Below are positions 12,901 through 23,484 of a stretch of 64,000 nt of DNA, in pieces (position 1 is the stretch's first letter; each line of letters starts with the position of its first letter). A model generated the notes under the pieces. It worked only from the letters and a program-made list of their open reading frames with translations, ran no database searches and was not told the DNA's origin. The stretch is from Reticulitermes speratus (Eukaryota; Arthropoda; Insecta; Blattodea; Rhinotermitidae). The stretch is taken from the NCBI GenBank assembly GCA_021186555.1, contig JAJKFL010000330.1:30482944-30546943 (forward strand). The letters run 5' to 3'. The translations under genes and the position numbers were made by a program.

Positions 12901-14019
12901 ACCAAGCAGCAGGTTATCGAATAACCAACCCTGTCGTAGCTCACGTGTTAGGGTTCCAACTAACCAAGCAGCAGGTTATCGAATAACCAACTCTGTCGTA
13001 GCTCACGTGTTAGGGTTCCAACTAACCAAGCAGCAGGTTATCGAATAACCAACCCTGTCGTAGCACACGTGTTAGGGTTCCAACTAACCAAGCAGCAGGT
13101 TATCGAATAACCAACCCTGTCGTAGCACACGTGTTAGGGTTCCAACTAACCAAGCAGCAGGTTATCGAATAACCAACCCTGTCGTAGCACACGTGTTAGG
13201 GTTCCAACTAACCAAGCAGCAGGTTATCGAATAACCAACCCTGTCGTAGCACACGTGTTAGGGTTCCAACTAACCAAGCAGCAGGTTATCGAATAACCAA
13301 CCCTGTCGTAGCACACGTGTTAGGGTTCCAACTAACCAAGCAGCAGGTTATCGAATAACCAACCCTGTCGTAGCACACGTGTTAGGGTTCCAACTAACCA
13401 AGCAGCAGGTTATCGAATAACCAACTCTGTCGTAGCTCACGTGTTAGGGTTTCAATAACCAAGCAGCAGGTTATCGAATAACCAACCCTGTCGTAGCTCA
13501 CGTGTTAGGGTTCCAACTAACCAAGCAGCAGGTTATCGAATAACCAACTCTGTCGTAGCTCACGTGTTAGGGTTCCAACTAACCAAGCAGCAGGTTATCG
13601 AATAACCAACCCTGTCGTAGCACACGTGTTAGGGTTCCAACTAACCAAGCAGCAGGTTATCGAATAACCAACCCTGTCGTAGCACACGTGTTAGGGTTCC
13701 AACTAACCAAGCAGCAGGTTATCGAATAACCAACTCTGTCGTAGCTCACGTGTTAGGGTTTCAATAACCAAGCAGCAGGTTATCGAATAACCAACCCTGT
13801 CGTAGCTCACGTGTTAGGGTTCCAACTAACCAAGCAGCAGGTTATCGAATAACCAACTCTGTCGTAGCTCACGTGTTAGGGTTCCAACTAACCAAGCAGC
13901 AGGTTATCGAATAACCAACCCTGTCGTAGCTCTCGTGTTAGGGTTCCAACTAAACAAGCAGCAGATTATCGAATAACCAACCCTGTCGTCGCTGACGTTT
14001 TAGGGTTCCAACTAACCAA
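9994..14019. repeat. 62-bp satellite array, about 65 copies, with higher-order variants
   Basis: The unit contains AGCAGGTTATCGAATAACCA, then a CTGTCGTAGC segment, then ACACGTGTTAGGG, then TTCCAACTAACCAAGC. It holds two dyads: GGTTAT-CGA-ATAACC and the palindrome ACACGTGT, which includes an E-box-type CACGTG core. Units fall into a few types defined by CT/CC after CCAA, CACAC/CTCAC, and a 61-bp form with TTTCAATAACC. The type order recurs: the 61-bp CT/CTC form, then usually CC/CTC, then CT/CTC, then a run of two to nine CC/CAC units. The last two units are more divergent. No open frame of note crosses it. Confidence 0.98.
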
Positions 14020-14062
14020 TACGACGTTTCGGTCTCATTTACAGCAAATGTTTCGTACTAAG

Positions 14063-14150
14063 GATATACAGGGTGGTGCTACAGTCACCTACAACGTCGT
14101 GCCTCTTGTTAAACATCGAGTGTCAAGTGACTTTTGCGCCACTCTGTGTG
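14063..14150 (-). mobile_element. DNA-transposon terminal-repeat remnant (mariner-like, tentative)
   Basis: The minus strand reads GAGTGGCGCAAAAGTCACTT followed by GACACTCGATGTTTAAC. A closely related sequence is on the plus strand at 26,436-26,475, and a shorter relative (GGGGCGCAAAAAGTCGCC) is at 17,455. TACAGGGTG is nearby at 14,066. No transposase is present. The family is inferred only from the terminal sequence style. Confidence 0.4.
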
Positions 14151-14360
14151 TAGTATAAGAAGTGTTGTACGTGAAGTGTGAGCTACAAATGTTACTGTAC
14201 GCTTATTCGCATAGTCAAAACATAGTAAAATTATATTTTACACGTACTTTAATTTCCTTGTAGAATTCCTTCTTGTTAATTTTCCTGTTATTGTTGTGTG
14301 ACAGTCTTGCGTCGCCAACTTACCTACGGTTTATGCACTATTCTGTCTGCGTTAAGAAAA

Positions 14361-14625
14361 GTGTTGTAATTAAACTATCTTAGCACATTTATTTAAAATG
14401 TTGTAATTAAACTATCTTAGCACATTTATTTAAAGTGTTGTAATTAAACTATCTTAGCACATTTATTTAAAGTGTTGTAATAAAACTATCTTAGCACATT
14501 TATTTAAAGTGTTGTAATTAAACTATCTTAGCACATTTATTTAAAGTGTTGTAATTAAACTATCTTAGCACATTTATTTAAAGTGTTTTAATTAAACTAT
14601 CTTAGCACATTTATTTAAAGTGTTG
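14361..14625. repeat. 37-bp tandem repeat, 7 copies
   Basis: The unit starts GTGTTGTAATTAAACTATCT and continues TAGCACATTTATTTAAA. The copies differ by a few substitutions and keep exact 37-bp spacing (starts 14,361, 14,398, 14,435, 14,472, 14,509, 14,546, 14,583). Confidence 0.97.
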
Positions 14626-15161
14626 CCACGCGTGTACGTCGGTTAATTTCACCCTCACTTAGAAGAAAAGATGTATCGGTGACGCTTATGTTGTGTTTCC
14701 CACTGAAGAAAATGGTTAGTATTAAAATTTCAACAAATCTGTAAACTCCGGAGAGAAAGGGAAAATATAGGACGTGTTGATTATTAATAAGTGTCTGAAA
14801 GTGAGAAAATTACTAGTCCATATTCCCACATGCAAAAATGGTACATCCATAAAGACTTGCCAGGACATGAGATGAATATGTAGTATGTAGGAAAGAACAG
14901 AAATGTGTGCAAATATTTAGCTCAAAAATAAGAAAGGAGTATCCATGTAGGAGACCAATGAATAAAATAATAAAAAAATGAAAGGATATTAGACATTGTC
15001 TGCGTACGGTCTGGATAAAGGTAATTCTGTAGCACGTTGTAACCGTGTAATAAATACACAAAAAACTTGTTTCACGCCCTAGTTGTGTTTCTGAAACAGT
15101 GGACGTAAATCAAAAAGACTTAAATAAAAAATGATGTTCCATAAGAATAAAAGACAAGCGG
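14626..15161. other. Non-coding stretch, nothing recognised
   Basis: No gene or named repeat recognised. Confidence 0.35.
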
Positions 15162-15495
15162 AAATATGGAAAATTTTGAAATATGGTCCTGAAGAAGGAT
15201 GGAGAAGATCAGTTGGGCTGATCGTGTGAGAAATGAAGAAGTATTACACAGAGTCAAGGAGGAGAGGAATATCGTACATACAATAAAAAGAAGAAAGGCT
15301 AACTGGATTGGTCACCGGATAGAAGTGATGGAAAGACGATGAAGAAGACGCAAGCAGCTACTGGATGACCTTAAGGAAAAGAGAAGTTACTGGAACTTGG
15401 AAGAAGAAGCACTAGATCGCACTCTGTGGAGAACTCGCTTTGGAAGAGGCTATGGAGCTGTTGTAAGACAGACTGCGGAATGAATGAAGTGGAAA
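15162..15495 (+). pseudogene. LINE1-family non-LTR retrotransposon 3' end, decayed
   Basis: Parallel to the copy at 4.6 kb: GGAGAAGATCAGTTGGGCTG, AGTCAAGGAGGAGAGGAATA, then a stretch encoding RRRKQLLDDLKEKRSYWN and RTRFGRGYGAVVRQTA. The tail GGAATGAATGAAG is a short AATG microsatellite. An internal deletion removes the segment corresponding to the RRNCLLKHVIEG residues. No intact frame. Confidence 0.8.
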
Positions 15496-16159
15496 TACGC
15501 CAGCCAAAGAGCGTTAAATAGAAAAAGAGAGGGCGTAAATTAAGGCTTTTTTAAATTGTTAAGAGGTGTCAAATAAGGCCTTGGTGAAAAATGTTATGAA
15601 ACACGAACAGCGTGCAATATAAAAAGTATTTATTAGAAATGCAACGTGTTTCGGCTGGCCACCATAATGAATGAGTAGTCAGTTTTGTACACATTTAATT
15701 GCTGATGACGACGGTCCATCGAATTTTAATAAACACATTTTTAATAATGTAAGTTGTTGGGTTTTACAACATTAGGATTAACGTAACTCGTAACAACATC
15801 CATTTCGAACACGGTAATTAAACTTCGGGCTTTATTTAACACGGATAAATTCTTGATTATACAAATTCCATTCCCTCTTTTTGCTTGTCTCTGCCGTTTT
15901 ATTACCCCAACCTACTACGACGGATTTTAACGAGCCCTTCTTTTTACGACGGCACCACACCTCAGTTTGACGTCCTTTGGTTTCGTCCAGGTGCAGCCGT
16001 CTTCGTTGCTGCTTTCCTGCTTTGTTCTTTAAATCTCAGCGGAGACACAGTCTTGATCGAATGTAACATACGTGTGGAGATGAGCATGGTGTGGCAGAGA
16101 TGGTCGATGATGGTAGTGTCGTCTGTAGCCGAGGACGTAATATTTGCACGCACATACAT
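15496..16159. other. Non-coding stretch with one decayed hammerhead-like site
   Basis: On the minus strand at about 15,644-15,680 GGTGGCCAGCCGAAACACG keeps the GCCGAAAC half of the hammerhead-like motif, but the CUGANGA half is decayed. Nothing else is recognised. Confidence 0.3.
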
Positions 16160-16250
16160 ATATATACAGGGCATACACAAAAGAATGGTGCGGTTAACAC
16201 ACAAATAACCACCACACCGCACCATTCTTTTGTGTATGCCCTGTATATAT
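16160..16250. repeat. Near-perfect inverted repeat, 35-bp arms, 21-base loop
   Basis: The left arm (16,160-16,194), containing CAGGGCATACACAAAAGAAT then GGTGCGGT, is the reverse complement of the right arm (16,216-16,250). The outer ends are ATATATACAGGG / CCCTGTATATAT. This looks like a miniature foldback or MITE derived from the ends of a DNA transposon whose TACAGGG terminus recurs in the window. Confidence 0.85.
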
Positions 16251-17128
16251 CACAAAAAAAAAAGTGATTTATTACCACGTTCGTGCTATATGAAGTCATT
16301 ATTTGTTACATACACTAATTGTGTGTAGTGTCGGTATTTAAACTCGAAGACGGGTGGGTAACTAAGCTTAAATAAACGCATTTAGAAACGTTAAAACGTA
16401 TCAGGTTGCTGTTCAAATATCTGTAAGATTAGAGATAGAAAATAGACTGAGTTGCTAGCCTAACGTAGAAGCTCGTGATCCTTCCCATTACTGAAGGCTA
16501 GTTGACATGCATTTCCTTAGGACTATGGGAGATAATCGGTTTTGTGCGCTCAGCTGTCACGATCATCGGTGGCTGAATGGCGCCACAATGGCGCCTACGT
16601 TTTTGGACAAGTTTTCAGAGTTTTCCTTTATTTCAATATATTTTTTACTCGAAGTTGTGAAGCCGTATAGGATAGCGGAGATATAGCTTCAAACCCCAGC
16701 CGCTTTAGCTCTGGGGTAAGAGACCCTATTTCAAAAATTATTAGGAGCATAGGGCTTCTCAGGTCTGTTCTGGAAGGTTTGACGAAGAAAAAAATTTCCT
16801 TCTTCAGGTTGAAATAAAATCACGGTTCCTCGGAACTTCAGTGCCAAGCCTAATCGCTATACTCACTTAATTTAATAGCAGCATTTTTCTTCGTTTGAGC
16901 CTTGTTTAAGTAATCAAATAAGTGCGTAGGCCTAATAATGAAGACATTTCACTTCATGTACGGAATTTCAACAAGGCGCTGGCCTGAAGAAAATAAATAT
17001 GAACGAGCATAAACGCACATGTGTCTTTATAACCATAGGAAGCCCAATGGTAACCATATGCACCACCGGCTGTAACATTAAGAGACTATGCTTCTTACCA
17101 CATAAGTGTAGCACATTTGTGCCTGTAA

Positions 17129-17130
<2 letters not shown>
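16251..17130. other. Non-coding stretch, nothing recognised
   Basis: No coding signal or repeat family recognised. Confidence 0.35.

Positions 17131-17170
<40 letters not shown>
17131..17170. repeat. (TA)n microsatellite
   Basis: About 19 TA units directly next to a minus-strand LINE1 end. Confidence 0.95.
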
Positions 17171-17172
<2 letters not shown>

Positions 17173-17176
17173 ATCA

Positions 17177-17422
17177 CGTAGTCTGTCTTACGTCAGGTCC
17201 ACAGCCTCTTCAAAAGCGAATTCTCCACAGAGTGCGATCTAGTGCTTCCTCTTCTCATTCCCAGTATCTTCTCATTTCCTTAAGCACCATCCAGCAACTG
17301 CTTACGTTTTCTTCCTTGTCTTCCCGTCTCTCCTATCTTTCCTTCAGTAAAGCAAGATGCGACAAATACATTTAGACTTCCTTCGTTTTATAATATGCAA
17401 CATGTTATTTTCCTCCTTGACT

Positions 17423-17425
<3 letters not shown>
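17177..17425 (-). pseudogene. LINE1-family 3' end, decayed
   Basis: The plus strand reads the reverse complement of LINE1: CTCCACAGAGTGCGATCTAG, then TCATTTCCTTAAG, then TTGACTCTTT at the far end. It is flanked on both sides by (TA)n tracts. Confidence 0.75.

Positions 17426-17455
<30 letters not shown>
17425..17455. repeat. (TA)n microsatellite
   Basis: TA repeat of about 15 units, followed by GGGGCGCAAAAAGTCGCC, which resembles the transposon terminus seen at 14.1 and 26.4 kb. Confidence 0.95.
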
Positions 17456-17458
<3 letters not shown>

Positions 17459-18169
17459 GCGCAAAAAGTCGCCAGGGTTTCTAAATATTTTACGTTTGAG
17501 CTTAGTATTGATGGGTCGTCAGTATGGAAATTGGTATTTGTCACCATTCTGAATCTTTGAATATTCAGGTGGCTACTCGATACTTGGAATATTTCTGTAC
17601 CCTTTAAATAAATAAATAAATATATATAAGCCACTTAGTACTTCTAGTAGAGACGGAGTTTTTCTGCTTGAGATAAGAGGTGAAGTTTGATATATCATTT
17701 AGACTGTCCGTCTTGAAAACGTTAAATGTTATTGCACAAAAATGGAATTCTATGGAGCTAAGCTATCCATCAGAAAAGTCGATCAGCTGCTAAATATATT
17801 TCACGCGTTCTTTTGACCTCAAGGATGCATTACTGAACCAATAATGGTAGAATGTAACAGAATATACCAAGTAGGAAATCTTATGAAATGTCTTGTCTTT
17901 TATGTTTGGCAATGAAACTCAATTTCCCACTCAATATCCCGGGATCGTATTACTGGAGAAAATTCGAGACAGCTAACAGAAGGAAACGAATTTTAATGAC
18001 ACCACTGCCTCAAATGACAGAGGCTGAGTAGGCAAAATGATAATGGTGTCAATTTCCTATGTGCACAAATTTTGTTCTTTTCTGAGGGCTGGGAAATAAA
18101 AACAGTTTTTATCCATCCCTCATTTCCTTCAAAAGTGCCGTAGATTCCGCCCTTCACATGACAATCGCC
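17456..18169. other. Non-coding stretch, nothing recognised
   Basis: No coding signal; it begins with a possible short transposon terminus. Confidence 0.3.
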
Positions 18170-18330
18170 GGGCTGTCACTACGGGGACTGGGTTCGATCT
18201 CAGGCAAATTTTTAATGCACTTCTTTTGGACAAAGTGGCATTGGGACAGGTTATTCTCCGAGTACTTCCATTTTACCCTGTCAGTATGGATACCCATTTA
18301 TTCATCTATCATCGACGGTATACAATCTCA
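18170..18330 (+). mobile_element. SINE4-family remnant
   Basis: A B-box-like GGGTTCGATCTCAG is followed by GGACAAAGTGGCATTGGGAC and AGGTTATTCTCCGAGTACTT, matching the SINE4 body at 40.9 kb. The A-box region is degraded. Confidence 0.65.
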
Positions 18331-18537
18331 GCAATTGGTAGCGTCGTTAAATAAAGCAAACTCCCTTTTAGACTTATACTTTGCTGTCTGGTAATCAAAA
18401 GGCAGTTTTTTTTCGAAAGCCGACTGTGCTTCCTTTTTCAGGTGTCAGAAAAGAGGATAATTGGCGGAACCCTTAAAACGAAATATTTTTAGTCACTGGG
18501 CTCATTCTAAGCGGTCAACGAGCTACGTTCATTTCCC

Positions 18538-18582
18538 GCACATGAAGATGGAAGCAGATCTGGCTTCCGAAACGTTATGTGC
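18538..18582 (+). ncRNA. Hammerhead-like motif, core partly mutated
   Basis: GCACA pairs with TGTGC as helix I. TGAAGA-T follows, then GGAAGC pairs with GCTTCC as helix II across AGATCTG, then GAAACGTTA. The position expected to be the core C (C3) appears to be A, so activity is doubtful, but the helices are fully preserved. Confidence 0.45.
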
Positions 18583-18726
18583 TAATCTGTTTCGGAATGC
18601 AATACACCCCAGTCACAGCTTTATAGAATTAAACTTCTTTCTCTCTGTCTTTCTTAACACCCTCCAATACTGATAATAGTAGACCTAATAAGTCATAGTG
18701 CAAAGAGAGAAGTGATTTGTTATGCA

Positions 18727-19095
18727 CTTTTCCAACCTCCTGTAGCTTTCTGTTTCATAGGCCCAAACATTCTCAGTACTTTTCCAACCTCCTGTAGTTT
18801 TCTGTTTCATAGGCCTAAACATTCTCAGTACTTTTCCAACCTCCTGTAGTTTTCTGTTTCATAGGCCCAAACATTCTCAGTACTTTTCCAACCTCCTGTA
18901 GTTTTCTGTTTCATAGGCCCAAACATTCTCAGTACTTTTCCAACCTCCTGTAGTTTTCTGTTTCATAGGCCCAAACATTCTCAGTACTTTTCCAACCTCC
19001 TGTAGTTTTCTGTTTCATAGGCCCAAACATTCTCAGTACTTTTCCAACCTCCTGTAGTTTTCTGTTTCATAGGCCCAAATATTCTCAGTACTTTT
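18727..19095. repeat. 52-bp tandem repeat, 7 copies
   Basis: The unit starts CTTTTCCAACCTCCTGTAGT and contains TTTCATAGGCCCAAACATTC. Copies are almost identical, differing at GTAGC/GTAGT and GGCCC/GGCCT. Spacing is exactly 52 bp. Confidence 0.97.
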
Positions 19096-20473
19096 CTTCC
19101 AAACCCCTTCCGTCTACCTTCCTCCCCTAGGGATACAAAGTTTCGCAATAATTTTAAAACAATAGGACACATTATAAAGTGTTTTAGAATTTCGATAATA
19201 AACGAAAAAGAAAATAACCCGAAGTGAAATGGCAGACAACTTTCTACGAATTTAATTTCTTGTTAATTCTATCGTGAACATAATTTTGATTCAGTATTTT
19301 CTTTCCAAATATTTTAACTTTGTCACAGTTTTCCATTAATGCCCTTATATTTGTTTTCTACAGTAGGAATGCTTTGATTTGAAGACGGAGTTAGTTACCT
19401 CTAGTAACATCACGTACACTTAATGTAGGAACCTAATGCTAAGGTGGGACGTCTGTTGTTGATTGTCTAGAAAACCAATGTTACATTAGGTACCACGGCC
19501 CATTAAACGAATACCATGGAAGTTACTTCTTTCATATATTGGCATCACTGTTGAATGAACATCTATCCTCATTGTCGAGTGTATTATGATAGCCATTCAC
19601 TCTGACAACTTCTGCAATAAATCACTTCCTTGTTTTCCTCGCTGTGGGTTGTGGTTCCTTATCACAGTAATGTTGAACGTTACGGAATTTTACGTAAATA
19701 TTTTTGTTTGGGTCCATTGTTACACGCAGGTGTGAATATTTATAAAAGAAATGTTTAGAAGGCACTCACCATTGGCGTGATGCAACTTGGAGCGCCATAG
19801 ATTTATATTTGTGGGTATACATGCCATTTTTACTGCTAGTAGAGGGATTCGTGACTTGCCACAAACATTTCGATATGAAATTACCACTGTTATTGCCTTT
19901 GGAAATATTCGTCAATTTTTCCCATTTTCCATTTTTTTCCCCCGAAATAAATACTTTAATAACATTTTCTCGTATTTCAAAGTAGCATTATTTGACTGTT
20001 ACATGTTATTATGCATAAAATGTAGAAATGTAAAACTTAGAAATTTTTGGGATAGGGAATTAGAATTTTGTTTTCTAACTTATTTTGTTTTTGAAGTATA
20101 TTATTTGGTTCCAGGACGACAGTAGCTATGCTCTTTATTTCGTCAAAGGAAATTAATCTTCTACAGATAAGTTAATACAAAACCGAAAGCAGAAGCATGG
20201 TAATCTTAACGGCCACATATCCTGATATAATATATAACTTACGACATGTTATATATATATGTGTTGGTAATGACTTCCTTCAACTTTTGGAACATGGCTA
20301 ACAGATTATTAAATACACTTTTAAGATCTTGTCTGGAACTTCACGATAATATACGGCATGTCTAGCTTCGGCTGCGTGACTCGCACACTGCCATTGCTAT
20401 CGTCGTTATTACGGTTACATTGAATCACTTTAGGCAAGCAATTTAATTTAATCTCCTCTGTGTAATAAGACGA
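19096..20473. other. Non-coding stretch; one unrecognised 112-codon frame
   Basis: A plus-strand frame at 19,787-20,125 is AT-rich and phenylalanine/isoleucine-rich with no recognisable domain. It most likely arises by chance. No repeat family is seen. Confidence 0.3.
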
Positions 20474-20671
20474 GTGAGGCAGAGAGTAACTAGGTTAAAG
20501 TTTTTTTTTCATGAGTATGCAGTAGAGTTTAGTACAGAAGATTTTCATTGTGAAAATACATATAAAGAAGAAATGTATGAAAAGTGTTCTAGGAAATTTA
20601 GAAGAAGGTTTAAGCAAAAATGTCTGAGAGTTGCAGGAGGCCATTTCCAGCAGCTATTCAACATGCGGTAA
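20474..20671 (+). pseudogene. Possible transposon-encoded helix-turn-helix fragment
   Basis: The 65-codon frame contains YEKCSRKFRRRF. This resembles the C-x-RKFRRRFP stretch of the small helix-turn-helix domain often found at the start of insect transposase-like proteins (recalled as DUF4817-type). The continuation expected after that motif is not convincing and no catalytic domain follows. It could be a chance match. Flanking sequence is AT-rich and non-coding. Confidence 0.3.
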
Positions 20672-21317
20672 GTTATATTATATATATGATATATATTATA
20701 TGAAGAAAAGTATGGCCGCGCCAAGCTTGCCGTGCGTCTGGATTTGGAATTCAATTGAACTGCCTGTAAGATGTTGTAGTTCAACTGTGTACTTTTCTCT
20801 CGGATGAAACGGTGTTCATTTAGACTTGGAGTTTTGTGACTTCGTTTTAGATTGGATAAGCGCCACGATTATGAATCCTTTCACTGCGTGATATTCTTTT
20901 AAACTGTAATTTTTCGGAATGGATTGGATATTAAGCGACTCGATGTAAGGGTAGACATTCTTTCGGTCTTTGTACCAAAATATATTTAACTGGCTCATAT
21001 CTTCTCTGACACTTCTGAATATATCAACGTGTAATCCGGCAACACGTGTACCACGCGTGGAATAATAGTTTCAATAGCTTATCTGGCAAGTATGCTTTTT
21101 CACTTCCTGTCGGCTCGCATACAATATTCCTGTAGCTCACTCAGCCTACTACCCATATAGACAGCGGAATAGCGATAGGAAGAGGAAAGACTTTATTTGT
21201 CAGATAAAATAATATATAATAATAATAATAATATAGTGAACATAGTTAATCTCGTTTTAACCTTGAATGTGAGCCAACTATTATAGTGGATGTGTAGTCT
21301 GTGTTTATATACTTTGA
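20672..21317. other. Non-coding stretch, nothing recognised
   Basis: Short AT dinucleotide runs and an ATA/ATAATA tract near 21,210; no element identified. Confidence 0.3.
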
Positions 21318-21318
21318 T

Positions 21319-21360
21319 CCCCCTGATGATGACTAATAAGTAGTCGAACATATGTAGGGG
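21319..21360 (+). ncRNA. Hammerhead-like motif with consensus CUGAUGA core
   Basis: Helix I CCCC (21,319-21,322) pairs with GGGG (21,357-21,360). The core CTGATGA begins at 21,323. After one extra T, GACTA pairs with TAGTC as helix II across a short ATAAG loop. GAAC (one A short of GAAA-C) and ATATGTA follow. The downstream context (TGCATATGTTGGTTGA) is shared with the copy at 34.1 kb, so both belong to one retroelement family. Confidence 0.6.
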
Positions 21361-21603
21361 TATATAAGACGACAAAATTGTAGTGCATATGTTGGTTGAA
21401 ATAAAAGTTATTACATAAAATAATGATCGTTTACGATACGTTGCAGTTCTAAACAGCTCAGTTAGATGGCGGTACACTTGTAAGTTGTACATTAATATCC
21501 CAGCCAATATACTGCTATAAAAGAAATTTCAAGCCGCTCAGGAATTCTGACATCATAGGGGACTAGGCTATCCATCAGGATATCACAACAAAAAGTATCG
21601 GAT

Positions 21604-21782
21604 ATTACGTCACGATTGTAGCACTATTACGTCACGATTATAGCACTATTACGTCACGATTGTAGCACTATTACGTCACGATTGTAGCACTATTACGTCA
21701 CGATTGTAGCACTATTACGTCACGATTGTAGCACTATTACGTCACGATTGTAGCACTATTACGTCACGATTGTAGCACTATT
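21604..21782. repeat. 22-bp tandem repeat, 8 copies, each with a TTACGTCA box
   Basis: The unit is TTACGTCACGATTGTAGCAC plus TA. Copies start at 21,605 and recur every 22 bp. Each carries TTACGTCA, the reverse of TGACGTAA, which resembles a cAMP-response/bZIP half-site. The resemblance does not show a regulatory role. Confidence 0.95.
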
Positions 21783-22004
21783 CTAGCTCCAAATTCACGT
21801 GTCCAAACTTCGGTTATCTGGTGTTACTAAAGCCATGTAACAATATTATGAGAACATGTGTGATAGCTTCCAGTAGCATAATATACATGCCAAGTTCTCT
21901 GAAAATTCATTGGCTCCTATGGACATGTGATAGGGATGTGATGCCTAGTGGTTTCGTACACTGCTGTGGACGTTTCGGGAAAGAACATGTTTTGTCCATC
22001 CACC
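21783..22004. other. Non-coding stretch, nothing recognised
   Basis: Nothing recognised. Confidence 0.3.
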
Positions 22005-22412
22005 TACGTAACTAACTAAACAAGCAACTCCATAGGGAACAGTCCTTCATTAGAAGGTAATAATTTCCTACCTAGTCAAGAAATTCCCTGCGTTTTATAG
22101 AATCCGAAAGTTCATCACCGTGTTCACATAAGCCGGACACTCGTCTCTATCCTTTTTCAGATAAATGAAGTCCAAGCCCTCCTATGGTATTTCTTTAAGA
22201 TTAATTTTAATATTTTCCTCCCACCTACGCCTAGCTTTTTACAAGCTGTTCCTTTCCTTCAGGTTCTACACCAAAACTTTGCATACATCTCTTCTGTCCC
22301 CCACACGTGCTACATGCCCCACCCATCTCAGTCTTCTTGATTTGATCACCCCAATAATACTTGGTGAGGAGTACATCTCATGAACTTCCTAAACACGTAT
22401 TTTCCTCCAGTT
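22005..22412 (-). pseudogene. LINE2-family 3' end, decayed
   Basis: The plus strand carries GTAACTAACTAAAC (reverse of the AGTT tail), then AATTCCCTGCGTTTTATAGA and the GCATACATCTCTTCTGTCCC region encoding, on the minus strand, the GHVARM-like residues. It ends near GGTGAGGAGTACATCTCATG. Frames are broken. Confidence 0.75.
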
Positions 22413-22765
22413 TCCTGTTACCTCCTTTCTCTTCATATCCTCTCTCCTATGGCGCTTCGGCCCGTATTCGGGTCGTGGCCTCCCCAATTATTTTCCTCCA
22501 AGTCTGTCTATTTCGTGCCTCATTCTTCCAGTTTCATATATGGACGAGGGAGACTGCCTTCTTCTGTACGTAGTCCTCCCACATATTACGTGGTCTTCCT
22601 ACTGGCCTTTCTCCTCCGAAACTTCCTCTGAAAATCTTCTTCGGAATGCGGTACCTCCAATCCTAATGATGTGACCAGCCTATTTTAGTCTTTATCCGAA
22701 TAGAAAGAGGTGTACCGTTATACATATCATGTAGCTCTTTAGCTATCTCCTTATATTCTTGTTGA
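22413..22765 (-). pseudogene. Second LINE type (LINE4) 3' coding remnant
   Basis: On the minus strand the sequence encodes pieces reading approximately LKXAGHXIRIGG, PVGRPRNMWEDYV and a TWRKIIGEATT-like end. This is the C-terminal zone of another non-LTR reverse transcriptase with the same gene order but different sequence from LINE2. Several frameshifts are needed. It abuts a LINE2 end, so this is either a composite insertion site or a chimeric element. Confidence 0.55.
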
Positions 22766-23484
22766 AAAACCAGGAGAATGGAAAAATGCTAGGAGAGGAC
22801 AAGCGCGCACGCATACAATACATGAAAGTAGTTCCACTAGATTCCCTCACATCACAATCGGCATCGGACATAATCTAAAAAGATACAGAAACGTCAAACA
22901 GACATGCCTGTGTTATGTTTAGTGTATTAAATAAGTACGTAGAGCCCCATTTTCAACACGTTAACAAAGAGAAAAGGGAGTAGGTTTTGTGATATATTTA
23001 TTTGTTTGCTGACACATTTGACGTCTAACCTCCCCTCCAGTCCTTTGACGTCACTGGAAATTACAGTGGGTGAGAGTGTTTCAGGCTATGCTGTAATTAA
23101 GGTCTGAGCGCGTGTGCTCTTGCTTCCCTTAATGCACATCAGTGATTATGGCCATCTTCAGCATCTGGTACATTAGGGCTTGACCTTTAAGATAGGAATG
23201 GTGTTACTGAGTTATGTTAAGAGGTTTGTAAATACGTGAGAAATGCATAGATAAATCTTTGAGACAGGCTGTATTACACAGCTCGCACTCAACGGATGCT
23301 GCCCATTACTAAAGCATGTTTCGTTTTAATAAACACATTTCTCAAATTTCTGCACCTTAGTTTGATACATCAACATATATTCTAAGTCACACAGATTTTG
23401 GGTTTATTATCTTGCCTTCCATTTACATAGGCCTCTACTGATTTTAAGTCGTAATTTAAGTCATAATCTTTTATTATTTATTAA
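22766..23484. other. Non-coding stretch, nothing recognised
   Basis: No recognised repeat or gene. Confidence 0.3.

Noticed and set aside
9994-14019. CRISPR array
   Set aside because: The 62-bp units are contiguous with no unique spacers, and the genome is eukaryotic.
19787-20125. 112-codon frame as a gene
   Set aside because: AT-driven Phe/Ile-rich composition and no domain.
20220-20265. ATATA palindrome as a transposon end
   Set aside because: Simple AT alternation with no flanking duplication.
21960-21990. Hammerhead-like motif (GGACGTTTCGGGAAAGAAC)
   Set aside because: Only the GTTTCGG word matches; there is no complementary helix or CUGANGA half.
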